Part shown: positions 17,736-25,580 of the stretch, piece by piece
How positions within the stretch are numbered: the first letter of the stretch is position 1
Layout: each line of letters starts with the position of its first letter
Notes under the pieces: model-generated
What the model saw: the letters and a program-made list of their open reading frames with translations, nothing else
Database searches by the model: none
Told to the model about the DNA's origin: nothing
Position numbers and translations under genes: made by a program
Assembly: GCA_945923775.1 (NCBI GenBank)
Contig: CAMELR010000007.1
Coordinates: 29,020 to 93,019, forward strand
DNA from: an uncultured Clostridia bacterium
GTDB lineage: Bacteria > Bacillota > Clostridia > Oscillospirales > Ruminococcaceae
DNA length: 64,000 nt
Direction: 5' to 3'

Positions 17736-17783
17736 CTGATTCTAAACAATTTAAGAGTTATCGTCAAATATACATATAATTCC

Positions 17784-17812
17784 TTGAAAATACCGCTGAA
17801 ATATGCTATACT
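17784..17812 (+). promoter_or_regulatory. sigma-A promoter of the der operon
   Basis: TTGAAA (17784-17789), 17-bp spacer, TATACT (17807-17812), 40 nt upstream of der. Confidence 0.8.
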
Positions 17813-17852
17813 ATAGTTATATGGTTTAAAAACTGAGAACAGGAGAAATAAT

Positions 17853-19169
17853 ATGCAGGTAGTAGCAATAGTAGGACGCCCGAACGTGGGAAAGTCCACA
17901 CTTTTCAATAAGCTGGTGGGTCAGCGCCTGTCCATCGTGGACGACAAGCCCGGCGTTACCCGCGACCGTATCTACAGCCGCTGCGAGTGGCTCGGCAAGG
18001 AGTTCATGCTCATCGACACCGGCGGTATTGAGCCAAAGACCGACGACGTCATCCTCGCGCAGATGAGGGAGCAGGCAATGCTCGCAGTGGAGCGCGCCGA
18101 CGCAATCATATTCGTCACCGATATCACCACCGGAGTCACCGCCAACGACAGCGACGTAGCCTCCATGCTGATAAAGAGCGGCAAGCCGGTAGTCCTCGCC
18201 GTAAACAAGGTGGACGGCATCGGCACTCCGCCTCCGGAAATATACGAGTTCTACAACCTCGGTCTCGGCGACCCGATACCGGTTTCCTCCGTGCACGGAC
18301 ACGGCACCGGTGACCTCCTGGAAGCCGTTTTCGAGAACCTCCCGCCGGAGGAGCCGGACGAATACGACGCTGACGCCATCAAAGTAGCCGTCATCGGCAA
18401 GCCGAACGTCGGAAAGTCCTCGCTCATCAACCAGATAGCCGGCGAGGAGCGCTCCATCGTCTCCGACATTGCCGGAACCACCCGCGACGCGATAGACACC
18501 GAGATACAGCGCGGCGAGGATAAGTTCATCTTCATCGACACCGCCGGAATGCGCCGCAAGGCTAAGGTCATCGAGAATATTGAGCATTTCAGCGTTCTGC
18601 GCGCCCTCATGGCAGTCGACCGCGCCGACGTCTGCGTTATCGTCATCGACGCGACGGTAGGCTTCACCGAGCAGGACAGCAAGGTCGCAGGCTACGCCCA
18701 CGACAAGGGCAAGGCGTGCGTAATCGCCGTAAACAAGTGGGACGCAGTCGAGGACAAGACCGACCGCACTATGGACGATTTCCGCAAGAAACTGGAGATA
18801 GACTTCTCGTTCATGTCCTACGCGCCGTTCGTGTTCATTTCCGCAAAGACCGGTCAGCGCATAGACAAGCTGTTCGAGCTGATAAAGTTCGTACACGAGC
18901 AGCACTGCATGCGTATCTCCACCGGCGTGCTCAACGATATGCTGAACTACGCGACCTCCCGCGTTCAGCCGCCGTCAGACAAGGGCAAGCGCCTGAAGAT
19001 CTACTACATGACCCAGGCTTCCGTATGCCCGCCTAATTTCGTTATCTTCTGCAACAGCCGCGAGCTGTTCCACTACTCGTATCAGCGCTACATCGAGAAT
19101 CAGCTCCGCGAGACCTTCGGACTGACTGCAACGCCGATCAAGCTGACCATTCGTGAAAGAGGAGAATAA
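17853..19169 (+). CDS. der: ribosome biogenesis GTPase Der (EngA)
   Basis: Essential tandem GTPase of 50S subunit assembly, 438 residues. First G domain: GRPNVGKST (8-16), DTGG, NKVD. Second G domain: GKPNVGKSS (about 182), DTAGMRRK, NKWD. The C-terminal KH-like domain spans about 350-438. It heads an operon der - membrane protein - plsY - gpsA with short or overlapping spacers, the common clostridial order. AGGAG lies before the ATG. Confidence 0.98.
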   Translation: MQVVAIVGRPNVGKSTLFNKLVGQRLSIVDDKPGVTRDRIYSRCEWLGKEFMLIDTGGIEPKTDDVILAQMREQAMLAVERADAIIFVTDITTGVTANDSDVASMLIKSGKPVVLAVNKVDGIGTPPPEIYEFYNLGLGDPIPVSSVHGHGTGDLLEAVFENLPPEEPDEYDADAIKVAVIGKPNVGKSSLINQIAGEERSIVSDIAGTTRDAIDTEIQRGEDKFIFIDTAGMRRKAKVIENIEHFSVLRALMAVDRADVCVIVIDATVGFTEQDSKVAGYAHDKGKACVIAVNKWDAVEDKTDRTMDDFRKKLEIDFSFMSYAPFVFISAKTGQRIDKLFELIKFVHEQHCMRISTGVLNDMLNYATSRVQPPSDKGKRLKIYYMTQASVCPPNFVIFCNSRELFHYSYQRYIENQLRETFGLTATPIKLTIRERGE

Positions 19170-19735
19170 TGAAGCAGATCCTGTCGGATTTCATACGCCG
19201 CCGCACCGGAATGCTGATAAAATGCGCGCTCATCGCCGTGGGATTCGCTGCTGCGGCGTGGATCCCGCTGATGTTTTCCGGCGGCTGGGCGGACTGGTTC
19301 AGGCTCGTCTGGACTATAGGAGCCATCGTGGTCTCCGCCGCCGTGGCTTCACTGCTGGTTAAGGCGTTCGTAGATATCTTCGGAGTGGCAAGGTGCCGTC
19401 TGGAGGAGCAGCTCAGCAATATGCCGGAAGCCGAACGCGAAGGCGTTATATCCGCCTACCCGTCGGCAAAGACCCTCGGGGAGCGCTGGTTCATGCCGGA
19501 GCATATACTGTTCTATACGGCGCGCAGGGCGCTCCTGCTGCGCTACGACGCAATAAAAATGATAACCCTGAAAAATGACGGCGACCTGCTGCTGGTGACT
19601 TCCTCCGGCGACATAACCATGCCGGTAAAACCCAGGGAAAACGCCGGGGTGCTGTACGCGGTGCTTCGCAGCAAGAATCCGGAGATAAAGCCCGGAACCG
19701 CTGAGACCGGAGAAAAAGAGACCGCGCCGAATTGA
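19169..19735 (+). CDS. membrane protein in the der-plsY operon, unknown function
   Basis: A 188-residue protein with two hydrophobic spans (about 16-37 and 44-66) and a cytoplasmic C-terminal part of about 120 residues that looks beta-rich, perhaps PH-like (FMPEHILFYTARRALLLRYDAI). Its ATG overlaps the der stop codon by one nucleotide (TAATG), so it is translationally coupled to der. I do not recognise the family. The position between der and plsY suggests an envelope-related or accessory role. Confidence 0.75.
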   Translation: MKQILSDFIRRRTGMLIKCALIAVGFAAAAWIPLMFSGGWADWFRLVWTIGAIVVSAAVASLLVKAFVDIFGVARCRLEEQLSNMPEAEREGVISAYPSAKTLGERWFMPEHILFYTARRALLLRYDAIKMITLKNDGDLLLVTSSGDITMPVKPRENAGVLYAVLRSKNPEIKPGTAETGEKETAPN

Positions 19736-19772
19736 CCCGCGTCTCCAAAAAACCGAAAGGACATAACACACA

Positions 19773-20435
19773 ATGATGTGGCTTTGTTATATAATCATGA
19801 TCGTCGTTCCCTATCTTCTGGGCGGCGTTAATACATCAATAATCGTCACCAAGCTGAAAACGGGCAAGGATATCCGCACGATGGGAAGCGGCAACGCCGG
19901 ACTCACCAACACCCTGCGCACACAGGGCAAGGCGGTTGCCGGGATAGTACTTCTCGGCGACGTTGCAAAGGCGGTCCTCGCGATATGGGCGGTCAGGCTC
20001 GCATTCCAGTTCATCGGCGGCGTTGACACCACCGTGCTCGAAAACGGCATGAACTGGGTAGGATACATGGCTGGTTTCATGGCTGTAGTCGGCCATGTGT
20101 TCCCCGTTTACTACGGGTTCAGGGGAGGAAAGGGCGTTCTCGCCGCTATCTCCGCTATTTTCACGCTGGACTGGCGCACCGGCTGCGTACTGCTCGCCGT
20201 GTTTATAATCATCGTGGCAATTACACGCTACGTTTCTCTCGGAAGCTGCATCGCTTCCTCGCTGTACGGCTTCGGCACGCTCGGATTCGTGTACTTCATG
20301 GACGGCGACCCCGCCGGTATCGTCTGCACATTCATCGCATTCTTCACCGCCGCGCTCGTTATCTATATGCACCGCGGAAATATAAAGCGCCTTGCCACTC
20401 ACACTGAGAAGAAGCTCGGCGAAAAAGCAAAGTAA
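19773..20435 (+). CDS. plsY: acyl-phosphate:glycerol-3-phosphate acyltransferase PlsY
   Basis: Membrane enzyme making 1-acylglycerol 3-phosphate from acyl-phosphate and glycerol 3-phosphate, the first acylation in phospholipid synthesis. The 220 residues hold about five spans and the three family motifs: MGSGNAGLTNTLR (motif 1), GHVFPVYYGFRGGKGV (motif 2) and the C-terminal HRGNIKRL (motif 3). It lies directly upstream of gpsA, which supplies its glycerol 3-phosphate. Confidence 0.96.
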   Translation: MMWLCYIIMIVVPYLLGGVNTSIIVTKLKTGKDIRTMGSGNAGLTNTLRTQGKAVAGIVLLGDVAKAVLAIWAVRLAFQFIGGVDTTVLENGMNWVGYMAGFMAVVGHVFPVYYGFRGGKGVLAAISAIFTLDWRTGCVLLAVFIIIVAITRYVSLGSCIASSLYGFGTLGFVYFMDGDPAGIVCTFIAFFTAALVIYMHRGNIKRLATHTEKKLGEKAK

Positions 20436-20453
20436 ATTTCGGAGGCTGTCACA

Positions 20454-21455
20454 ATGGCAAAGATCACTATTCTGGGCTGCGGCTACGGCACGGCTCTGGG
20501 CGTATTATTCACCACATTCGGGCACGAAGTAGTCACCTGGACGAAATTCGAGCAGGAAGCGGAGCTTCTCCGCACCGAGCGCGAGCACAAGCGGCTCCTC
20601 CCCGGCGTAAAGCTGCCGGAATCCCTCGGCGTCACCACCGACCCGAAATGCGTCAGCGGCGCGGATATCGTGCTTGTGGCTATCCCCTCGCCGTTCTTCC
20701 GGGAAGCCATTCAGACCGTGAAGCCCTATGTGGATAAGTCCACCATCATGATAAACGTCAGCAAGGGTCTGGAAGCCGCTACAGGCTACAGGCTGTCGCA
20801 GACAATCTCCGAGGAGCTTCCGGAAAACCCGGTCGGCGTTATCACTGGCCCCTGCCATGCGGAGGAAATCGCACGCCTGGTCCCCACAACGGAGGTCTGC
20901 GCCAGCAACAATGACGGCGTTGCGGAGTATATCCAGCGCACTCTTTCAAGCGAGAAGTACCGCATTTACGTCAACGATGACGTTGCCGGCTGCGAGCTTG
21001 GCGGCGTGCTGAAAAACCCGATAGCCCTCGGCTGCGGTATCGCCCGCGGAATGGGTCTGGGCGACAACACCGTAGCTGCACTGATGACCAGAGGCATGAC
21101 CGAGATAACACGACTTGGCGTAGGTCTCGGAGCAAACTGGAAAACCTTCACCGGCATGGCGGGAATAGGCGACCTTATCGTTACCTGCACCTCGCTGCAC
21201 TCACGTAATTTTCGCGCCGGAAACCTCATCGGAAAGGGAACACCCGCGCCGGAGGCAGTAAAGCAGGTCGGCACCGTGGAAGGCTACACCAGCAGCATAA
21301 TCGCCTACAAATTAGCGCAGGAGCGCGGCATAGACACGCCGATAATCGAACAGATAGTAAAGATATGCTACGAGGGATTTGACCCGAGAGCGAGCATTTC
21401 CGCGCTTATGACGCGCAAGAGCAAGCACGAGCGCGAAGTATTCTGGATGGACTGA
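20454..21455 (+). CDS. gpsA: NAD(P)H-dependent glycerol-3-phosphate dehydrogenase
   Basis: Makes sn-glycerol 3-phosphate from dihydroxyacetone phosphate for the PlsY reaction encoded just upstream. The 333-residue cytoplasmic protein has the N-terminal dinucleotide-binding loop GCGYGTALG (8-16), the NVSKGLE and ITGPCHAEE segments, the catalytic Lys in LKNPIALG (about 184-191), and the C-terminal helical domain with GDNTVAALMTRG and GIGDLIVTCTS. GGAGG lies before the ATG; the gap to plsY is 18 nt. Confidence 0.97.
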   Translation: MAKITILGCGYGTALGVLFTTFGHEVVTWTKFEQEAELLRTEREHKRLLPGVKLPESLGVTTDPKCVSGADIVLVAIPSPFFREAIQTVKPYVDKSTIMINVSKGLEAATGYRLSQTISEELPENPVGVITGPCHAEEIARLVPTTEVCASNNDGVAEYIQRTLSSEKYRIYVNDDVAGCELGGVLKNPIALGCGIARGMGLGDNTVAALMTRGMTEITRLGVGLGANWKTFTGMAGIGDLIVTCTSLHSRNFRAGNLIGKGTPAPEAVKQVGTVEGYTSSIIAYKLAQERGIDTPIIEQIVKICYEGFDPRASISALMTRKSKHEREVFWMD

Positions 21456-21506
21456 TATAACCCGCATAACCCGACAACCACGACAAACTATTTGAAAGGT
21501 GCCCAC

Positions 21507-22424
21507 ATGAATCAGAAGATACCAGCCACCATAAAAGAACAGGTACAGAAGCTGCGCGACCGCGGCTGCATTATAAAAGACGAAAAGCTGGCTGAACAGA
21601 CCCTGACCTACATCAACTATTTCCGGCTGTCGGACTATTTCGCGCCGTTCACCGTGTGCAAGGGGCAGTACGAAAAGGGCACTACTTTCGAGAATATCCT
21701 GCGGGTATACGAATCCGACCGCAAGCTGCGAAGCATTCTGCTCGCCGCACTTGAGGAAACGGAGATCTCAATGCGCGCCGCCGTTTCGAACTACCATGCG
21801 CTGAAATACGGCGCCCTGGGCTACCTGAACGCATCCTCGTTCGACTTCCGGCACAACCACCAGCAGTTCATGAACAAGGTGAAGCACCTCATAGAAGTCA
21901 ACGACGACCGGGAATTCGTACGGCACTACAACTCGAAATACTGCGGAGCGTTTCCGCTGTGGGTAGTTATGGAGCTGTTCAGCTTCGGCACGCTGGCGTT
22001 TTTCTACAAGGATATGCACTCCGGCGACAAAAAGGAGCTTGCCGACCGCTACTACGGCTGTTCCAGCGCAGACCTCGACAACTGGCTGTTCTGCCTGAAC
22101 GAACTCCGCAACTACTGCGCGCATTACAACCGCCTTTACGGAAACACGTTCCAGGTGGAGCCTCGCGTTCCAAAGGGGCTTGACCTCGAGCTGAAACCCG
22201 ATGTTTTCGGGTACATAATCGTGCTCAAGCAGCTCGCGCATGATCACACAGCATGGAACCAGCGCGTTGTGAAGCCTATTTCAAGGCTTATCTACAAGAA
22301 TTCCGACGTACTGCGGCTCAAGGATCTGGGATTCCCTGAGGGCTGGGAAAAGCTCATCGCATTCAACGACGAGAAAGCCGACGAACCCGAAAAATCCGAG
22401 AGCGCAGGCAATTCAGAAAACTAA
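21507..22424 (+). CDS. Abi_2-family (AbiD/AbiF-like) HEPN protein
   Basis: A 305-residue protein resembling the Abi_2 abortive-infection family. Early motif YINYFRLSDYF (about 30-40), the central helix set, and the HEPN-type RNase signature RNYCAHYNRLYG (about 203-214, the R-x4-H pattern, here Arg-Asn-Tyr-Cys-Ala-His) are all visible. Family members block phage growth, probably by RNA cleavage. The start at ATG 21507 has a GAAAGGTG site; an in-frame TTG 15 nt upstream overlaps that site. It follows gpsA by 51 nt without a terminator, so it may be expressed from the der operon, and ends in its own terminator. Whether it is a working defence gene is inference. Confidence 0.85.
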   Translation: MNQKIPATIKEQVQKLRDRGCIIKDEKLAEQTLTYINYFRLSDYFAPFTVCKGQYEKGTTFENILRVYESDRKLRSILLAALEETEISMRAAVSNYHALKYGALGYLNASSFDFRHNHQQFMNKVKHLIEVNDDREFVRHYNSKYCGAFPLWVVMELFSFGTLAFFYKDMHSGDKKELADRYYGCSSADLDNWLFCLNELRNYCAHYNRLYGNTFQVEPRVPKGLDLELKPDVFGYIIVLKQLAHDHTAWNQRVVKPISRLIYKNSDVLRLKDLGFPEGWEKLIAFNDEKADEPEKSESAGNSEN

Positions 22425-22428
22425 AGAC

Positions 22429-22457
22429 AAAACGGCGGAGCATTCTGCCGTTTTTTG
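22429..22457 (+). terminator. terminator of the der-gpsA-Abi_2 transcription unit
   Basis: AAAACGGC and GCCGTTTT form the stem around GGAGCATTCT, followed by a T-run (22451-22456). The next gene's ribosome site starts 5 nt later. Confidence 0.8.
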
Positions 22458-22475
22458 CAAAAAGGAGTGAGCGCC

Positions 22476-24482
22476 GTGGCTGATAAATTCCGCCTTATGA
22501 TGGACAACAACGCGAAGTCTAAAGAGGAGATACAAGAGGAACTCCGCCGCATGATAGAGCTGAAAAATCAGCCAGTGGATCCCGTCGAAACGTCCCACGA
22601 GCAGTTCGACCCCGCCGTACGGGAAAAGGTCAGCGAAGCGGTGAAGCGCTCCATACAGAACAAGATAAGCTCCATAGTGCATGAAGCGATAAAAACTGCG
22701 GAGGAGGACGAAAGATCCTACGGCGAGAAGATACCGCCCCGCCCGCCGCGGGAGAACCTCGATTACCTCACCGGGAAGCCCGTGGAACAGCAGCCGGAAC
22801 GCCTCCAGCCCGACGAGCTTGCATATGCTCCGTCCACGCACGAGACCGACGACGAGGGTGCCGATATCCGCGCAAAAATAACTGAAATGCGCTACCTCTC
22901 GCACACGTTCTACACCGGGTTCATGCTCAAGAAGAACGCCGGAGAGACCCTGATAAAGCAGGGCGAGTTCATGAAGGACGTCACCGACAATTTCGGCTGG
23001 AACTGCTTCTGCAACATCGACCGCCCGATATACGGCGCGATGTCCACCGACCAGCTCCGCACCTACTTCACCTGGAGAACAGCCGCACGAAACGGCGTGT
23101 ACAGCCAGACCGACAAGCCCTACATCATTCTCTACTGCTACGAACTGCTGAACAAGATCGGCGTGATGTCCTCCACCGACGCGTACAACCGGCTCTCTGC
23201 CGTATGGGAAGGCTGCCGCGGCTTCTGCCCGGCTCTGGATACCGTCCTCCCGCGCTGGCTCAAGGATTTCCGCGCCTACAACGACATCGGCGACGTCGCC
23301 GCCTGTCCTGCTGAATCCGCCCTGGACACCCGCCCTCCGGACGACCTTGATATACTCGAACGCCGTTACTCCGGCAAGCTGGAATACCTCATGGGGATCT
23401 CCTCCTACAATCTCCGGGGGAGCATATTCCTGACCGACGAAACCCGCCCGCTGATGGAGGGCGCTCTTGAATCCGCCCTGACCGCGCTGGACGGCTACTT
23501 TGAAAAATCCGGCGTGACTATGTTTGAGCTGCTGTGCGGAAAGCTGAGAAAGGATTTCTTCTGGTCTCCGTTCAACGGCGCATATGTTGACCTTTCCCGC
23601 ATGGACGGCTTCCACAATCTCAGAATAAGCCCTACCGAGCAGTACACCACCAAGCGCGGCGAGCCATGCCTCGAGACCTTCGAGCCGTCGCCATACCGCA
23701 GTTTCGTCGGGTGGATACTGAAAAGCGTAGAATCCGTGCTCCGGAAGCGCACCGGCTTCCGCTATGGGATTTCACCGAACATCACCCCGGTGCTGAACGA
23801 TTTTCTGAACCGCGACAAGCTGGTGCGCGCCGCGGACGCTCCCGAATTTTCAGAGCTTATCCCGAACGCGGTGAATGCGTGGTGCGATGAAAACGGAGTT
23901 TTCCCGCCGAAAAAACAGGCGAAAAAACGCAGCTCCTATAATTATGACGAAGCTCCCGCAGAAGCGCCTTTCGCCCCGCCGAACCCCGTAAAAATCGAAA
24001 TCGACGTCACCAAGCTGTCGCAGATACGCGAGGAGTCCGACGAGACCACACGCAAGCTCATAGTCGAGGAGGCGGACACGGTAACTCCCGAGGAGCTCAC
24101 CGACCGCATATCCAGCATATCCGAGGACGATTTCGACGAACAGACCGCCGGATTTGCTGAGAGCTACGGAAACCCGGATACCGCCGAACCTCCCGCGCCA
24201 GCGCCGCAAACAGACGTACCCGGTAATTTTACGGACCTTCCAGACGGCTGGAGGGAATTCGCGCAGTCGCTCACCCGCGATGATATCGCGCTGCTGAAGG
24301 CAGTCCGGGACGGCTGCGGAGAGGCGCTCTGCCGCTCCCGCAGCGTAATGCCTGAAACGGAATACGACCGGATCAACGCTCTCGCAATGGAGTACATCGG
24401 GGACGTGCTGATCGAAAACGGCGAAATTCTTGAGGATTACCTCTCCGATATTCAGCCTATTCTCGATAAATGCGACATATAA
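22476..24482 (+). CDS. TerB_N-domain-like protein
   Basis: A 668-residue soluble protein. Residues of the type YFTWRTAARNGVYSQT followed by YIILYCYELLNKIG (about 205-235) match what I remember of the TerB N-terminal domain (TerB_N), found in multidomain proteins of tellurite-resistance-like stress and defence systems. The rest, including an acidic, Pro-rich stretch near 470-590 and a C-terminal helical region that could be a degenerate TerB_C, is not recognised. The start is taken as GTG 22476 because an AAGGAG site lies 8 nt upstream; an in-frame TTG at 22455 is in the terminator. There is no transmembrane segment. Confidence 0.6.
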   Translation: MADKFRLMMDNNAKSKEEIQEELRRMIELKNQPVDPVETSHEQFDPAVREKVSEAVKRSIQNKISSIVHEAIKTAEEDERSYGEKIPPRPPRENLDYLTGKPVEQQPERLQPDELAYAPSTHETDDEGADIRAKITEMRYLSHTFYTGFMLKKNAGETLIKQGEFMKDVTDNFGWNCFCNIDRPIYGAMSTDQLRTYFTWRTAARNGVYSQTDKPYIILYCYELLNKIGVMSSTDAYNRLSAVWEGCRGFCPALDTVLPRWLKDFRAYNDIGDVAACPAESALDTRPPDDLDILERRYSGKLEYLMGISSYNLRGSIFLTDETRPLMEGALESALTALDGYFEKSGVTMFELLCGKLRKDFFWSPFNGAYVDLSRMDGFHNLRISPTEQYTTKRGEPCLETFEPSPYRSFVGWILKSVESVLRKRTGFRYGISPNITPVLNDFLNRDKLVRAADAPEFSELIPNAVNAWCDENGVFPPKKQAKKRSSYNYDEAPAEAPFAPPNPVKIEIDVTKLSQIREESDETTRKLIVEEADTVTPEELTDRISSISEDDFDEQTAGFAESYGNPDTAEPPAPAPQTDVPGNFTDLPDGWREFAQSLTRDDIALLKAVRDGCGEALCRSRSVMPETEYDRINALAMEYIGDVLIENGEILEDYLSDIQPILDKCDI

Positions 24483-24509
24483 AAAACGGCAGCCTTTTCA
24501 GGCTGCCGT
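24481..24509 (-). terminator. terminator of the rpmH-jag operon
   Basis: On the minus strand ACGGCAGCCT pairs with AGGCTGCCGT, followed by TTTTTT (complement of 24481-24486). It overlaps the stop codon region of the convergent TerB_N-like gene. Confidence 0.85.
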
Positions 24510-24524
24510 AAGCTATTTAATAAA

Positions 24525-25559
24525 TCAAAGCTCGATCTTTCCGTAGAGTGTTGCACTCTTCTCAGCTTCAACGGTCTCCTTGCTGAACTCGCCTGCGTCT
24601 GCGGTCTCGTCCGGCTCGTATGTGCGGCGCTTGTACTCGCGCTCAAAGCTGGTAGAGAATCCGGTGGACTGGCGGTAGTTGCGGGTGTTCCCGTTTCCGG
24701 AACCTCTGCGCTCTCCGCGGTCGCCGCGCTCACTGCGCTCGCCGTTTCCGCGTCTGCCGCGACGGCTGTCGAACTTGGGCTTGTCGGCGTAGATTACGAC
24801 CTTTCTGTAAGGCTCGACGCCGGTGGAGTGACTGGATACGCCTTCGATCTCAGCAACGCAGCTATGGATTATGCGGCGCTCGTAGGGGTTCATCGGCTCG
24901 AGGGCGATCTTTCTGCCCTGCTTGATGACCTTCGCGGAAGTGCGCTTTGCAAGGGACTCCAGAGTCTCGCGGCGCTTGTCGCGGTAGCCGTTGCAGTCGA
25001 TGGAGATACGGCAGTAGGATTCTTCAGTGCGGTTGCTTGCGAGGATAGTCAGATACTGGAGGCTGTCGAGAGTCTCGCCGCGTCTGCCGATAACTACGCC
25101 GAGCTTATCGCCGGTGATGTCAAGAACAACGTTTCCGTCGCGGCGGATAGCGTTTATCTGGAAGTTCTCAAGACCAAGAGCGTGAAGCACGTCGGTGAGG
25201 TACTTCTTTGCTGCCTGCACCTTTGCGCTGCCCTCGATGTCGAAATCCTCCGGAAGCTCCGGTACGTCCTTTTCGCCCTCGTCCTCAAAGGAAGCCGGTG
25301 CTGGCTCCTCTGCTGTCTCGGAATGCTCGGCAGCTTCAGCAGCCTCAGAAACCTCGGAAACTGCGGGCGTCTCGGGAGCCGCGGGAGCTTCGGGGGCTTC
25401 GTAGGAAGCCATAACTCTTGCAACGCCCTTCATTCCGAACAGCCCCTTTCTGGGCTGTTCAAGAATGTCGAAATCTATCTCCTCGGCAGCAACGCCGAAC
25501 TCAGCGGCTGCCATTGCCTTTGCTTCATCAAGGGTCTTTGCTGTGAATTCCTTTTTCAT
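24525..25559 (-). CDS. jag: RNA-binding protein Jag/KhpB
   Basis: A 344-residue RNA-binding protein, partner of KhpA in several Firmicutes and linked to cell division and elongation control. Domains: Jag_N (1-52, with the KGLFGMKG motif), an acidic Ala/Pro/Glu-rich linker (53-115), a type II KH domain (about 120-195; GVVIGRRGETLDSLQ), and an R3H domain (about 200-258; the motif spans about RRETLESLAKR to RRIIHS). Unusually, the C-terminus is an RGG-like basic stretch (about 265-300, RRGRRGNGERSERGDRGERR) before an acidic end. The gene is last in the rpmH operon, 21 nt after yidC. Confidence 0.93.
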   Translation of the reverse strand: MKKEFTAKTLDEAKAMAAAEFGVAAEEIDFDILEQPRKGLFGMKGVARVMASYEAPEAPAAPETPAVSEVSEAAEAAEHSETAEEPAPASFEDEGEKDVPELPEDFDIEGSAKVQAAKKYLTDVLHALGLENFQINAIRRDGNVVLDITGDKLGVVIGRRGETLDSLQYLTILASNRTEESYCRISIDCNGYRDKRRETLESLAKRTSAKVIKQGRKIALEPMNPYERRIIHSCVAEIEGVSSHSTGVEPYRKVVIYADKPKFDSRRGRRGNGERSERGDRGERRGSGNGNTRNYRQSTGFSTSFEREYKRRTYEPDETADAGEFSKETVEAEKSATLYGKIEL

Positions 25560-25580
25560 ATTTCACCCTCCTGTGATACG

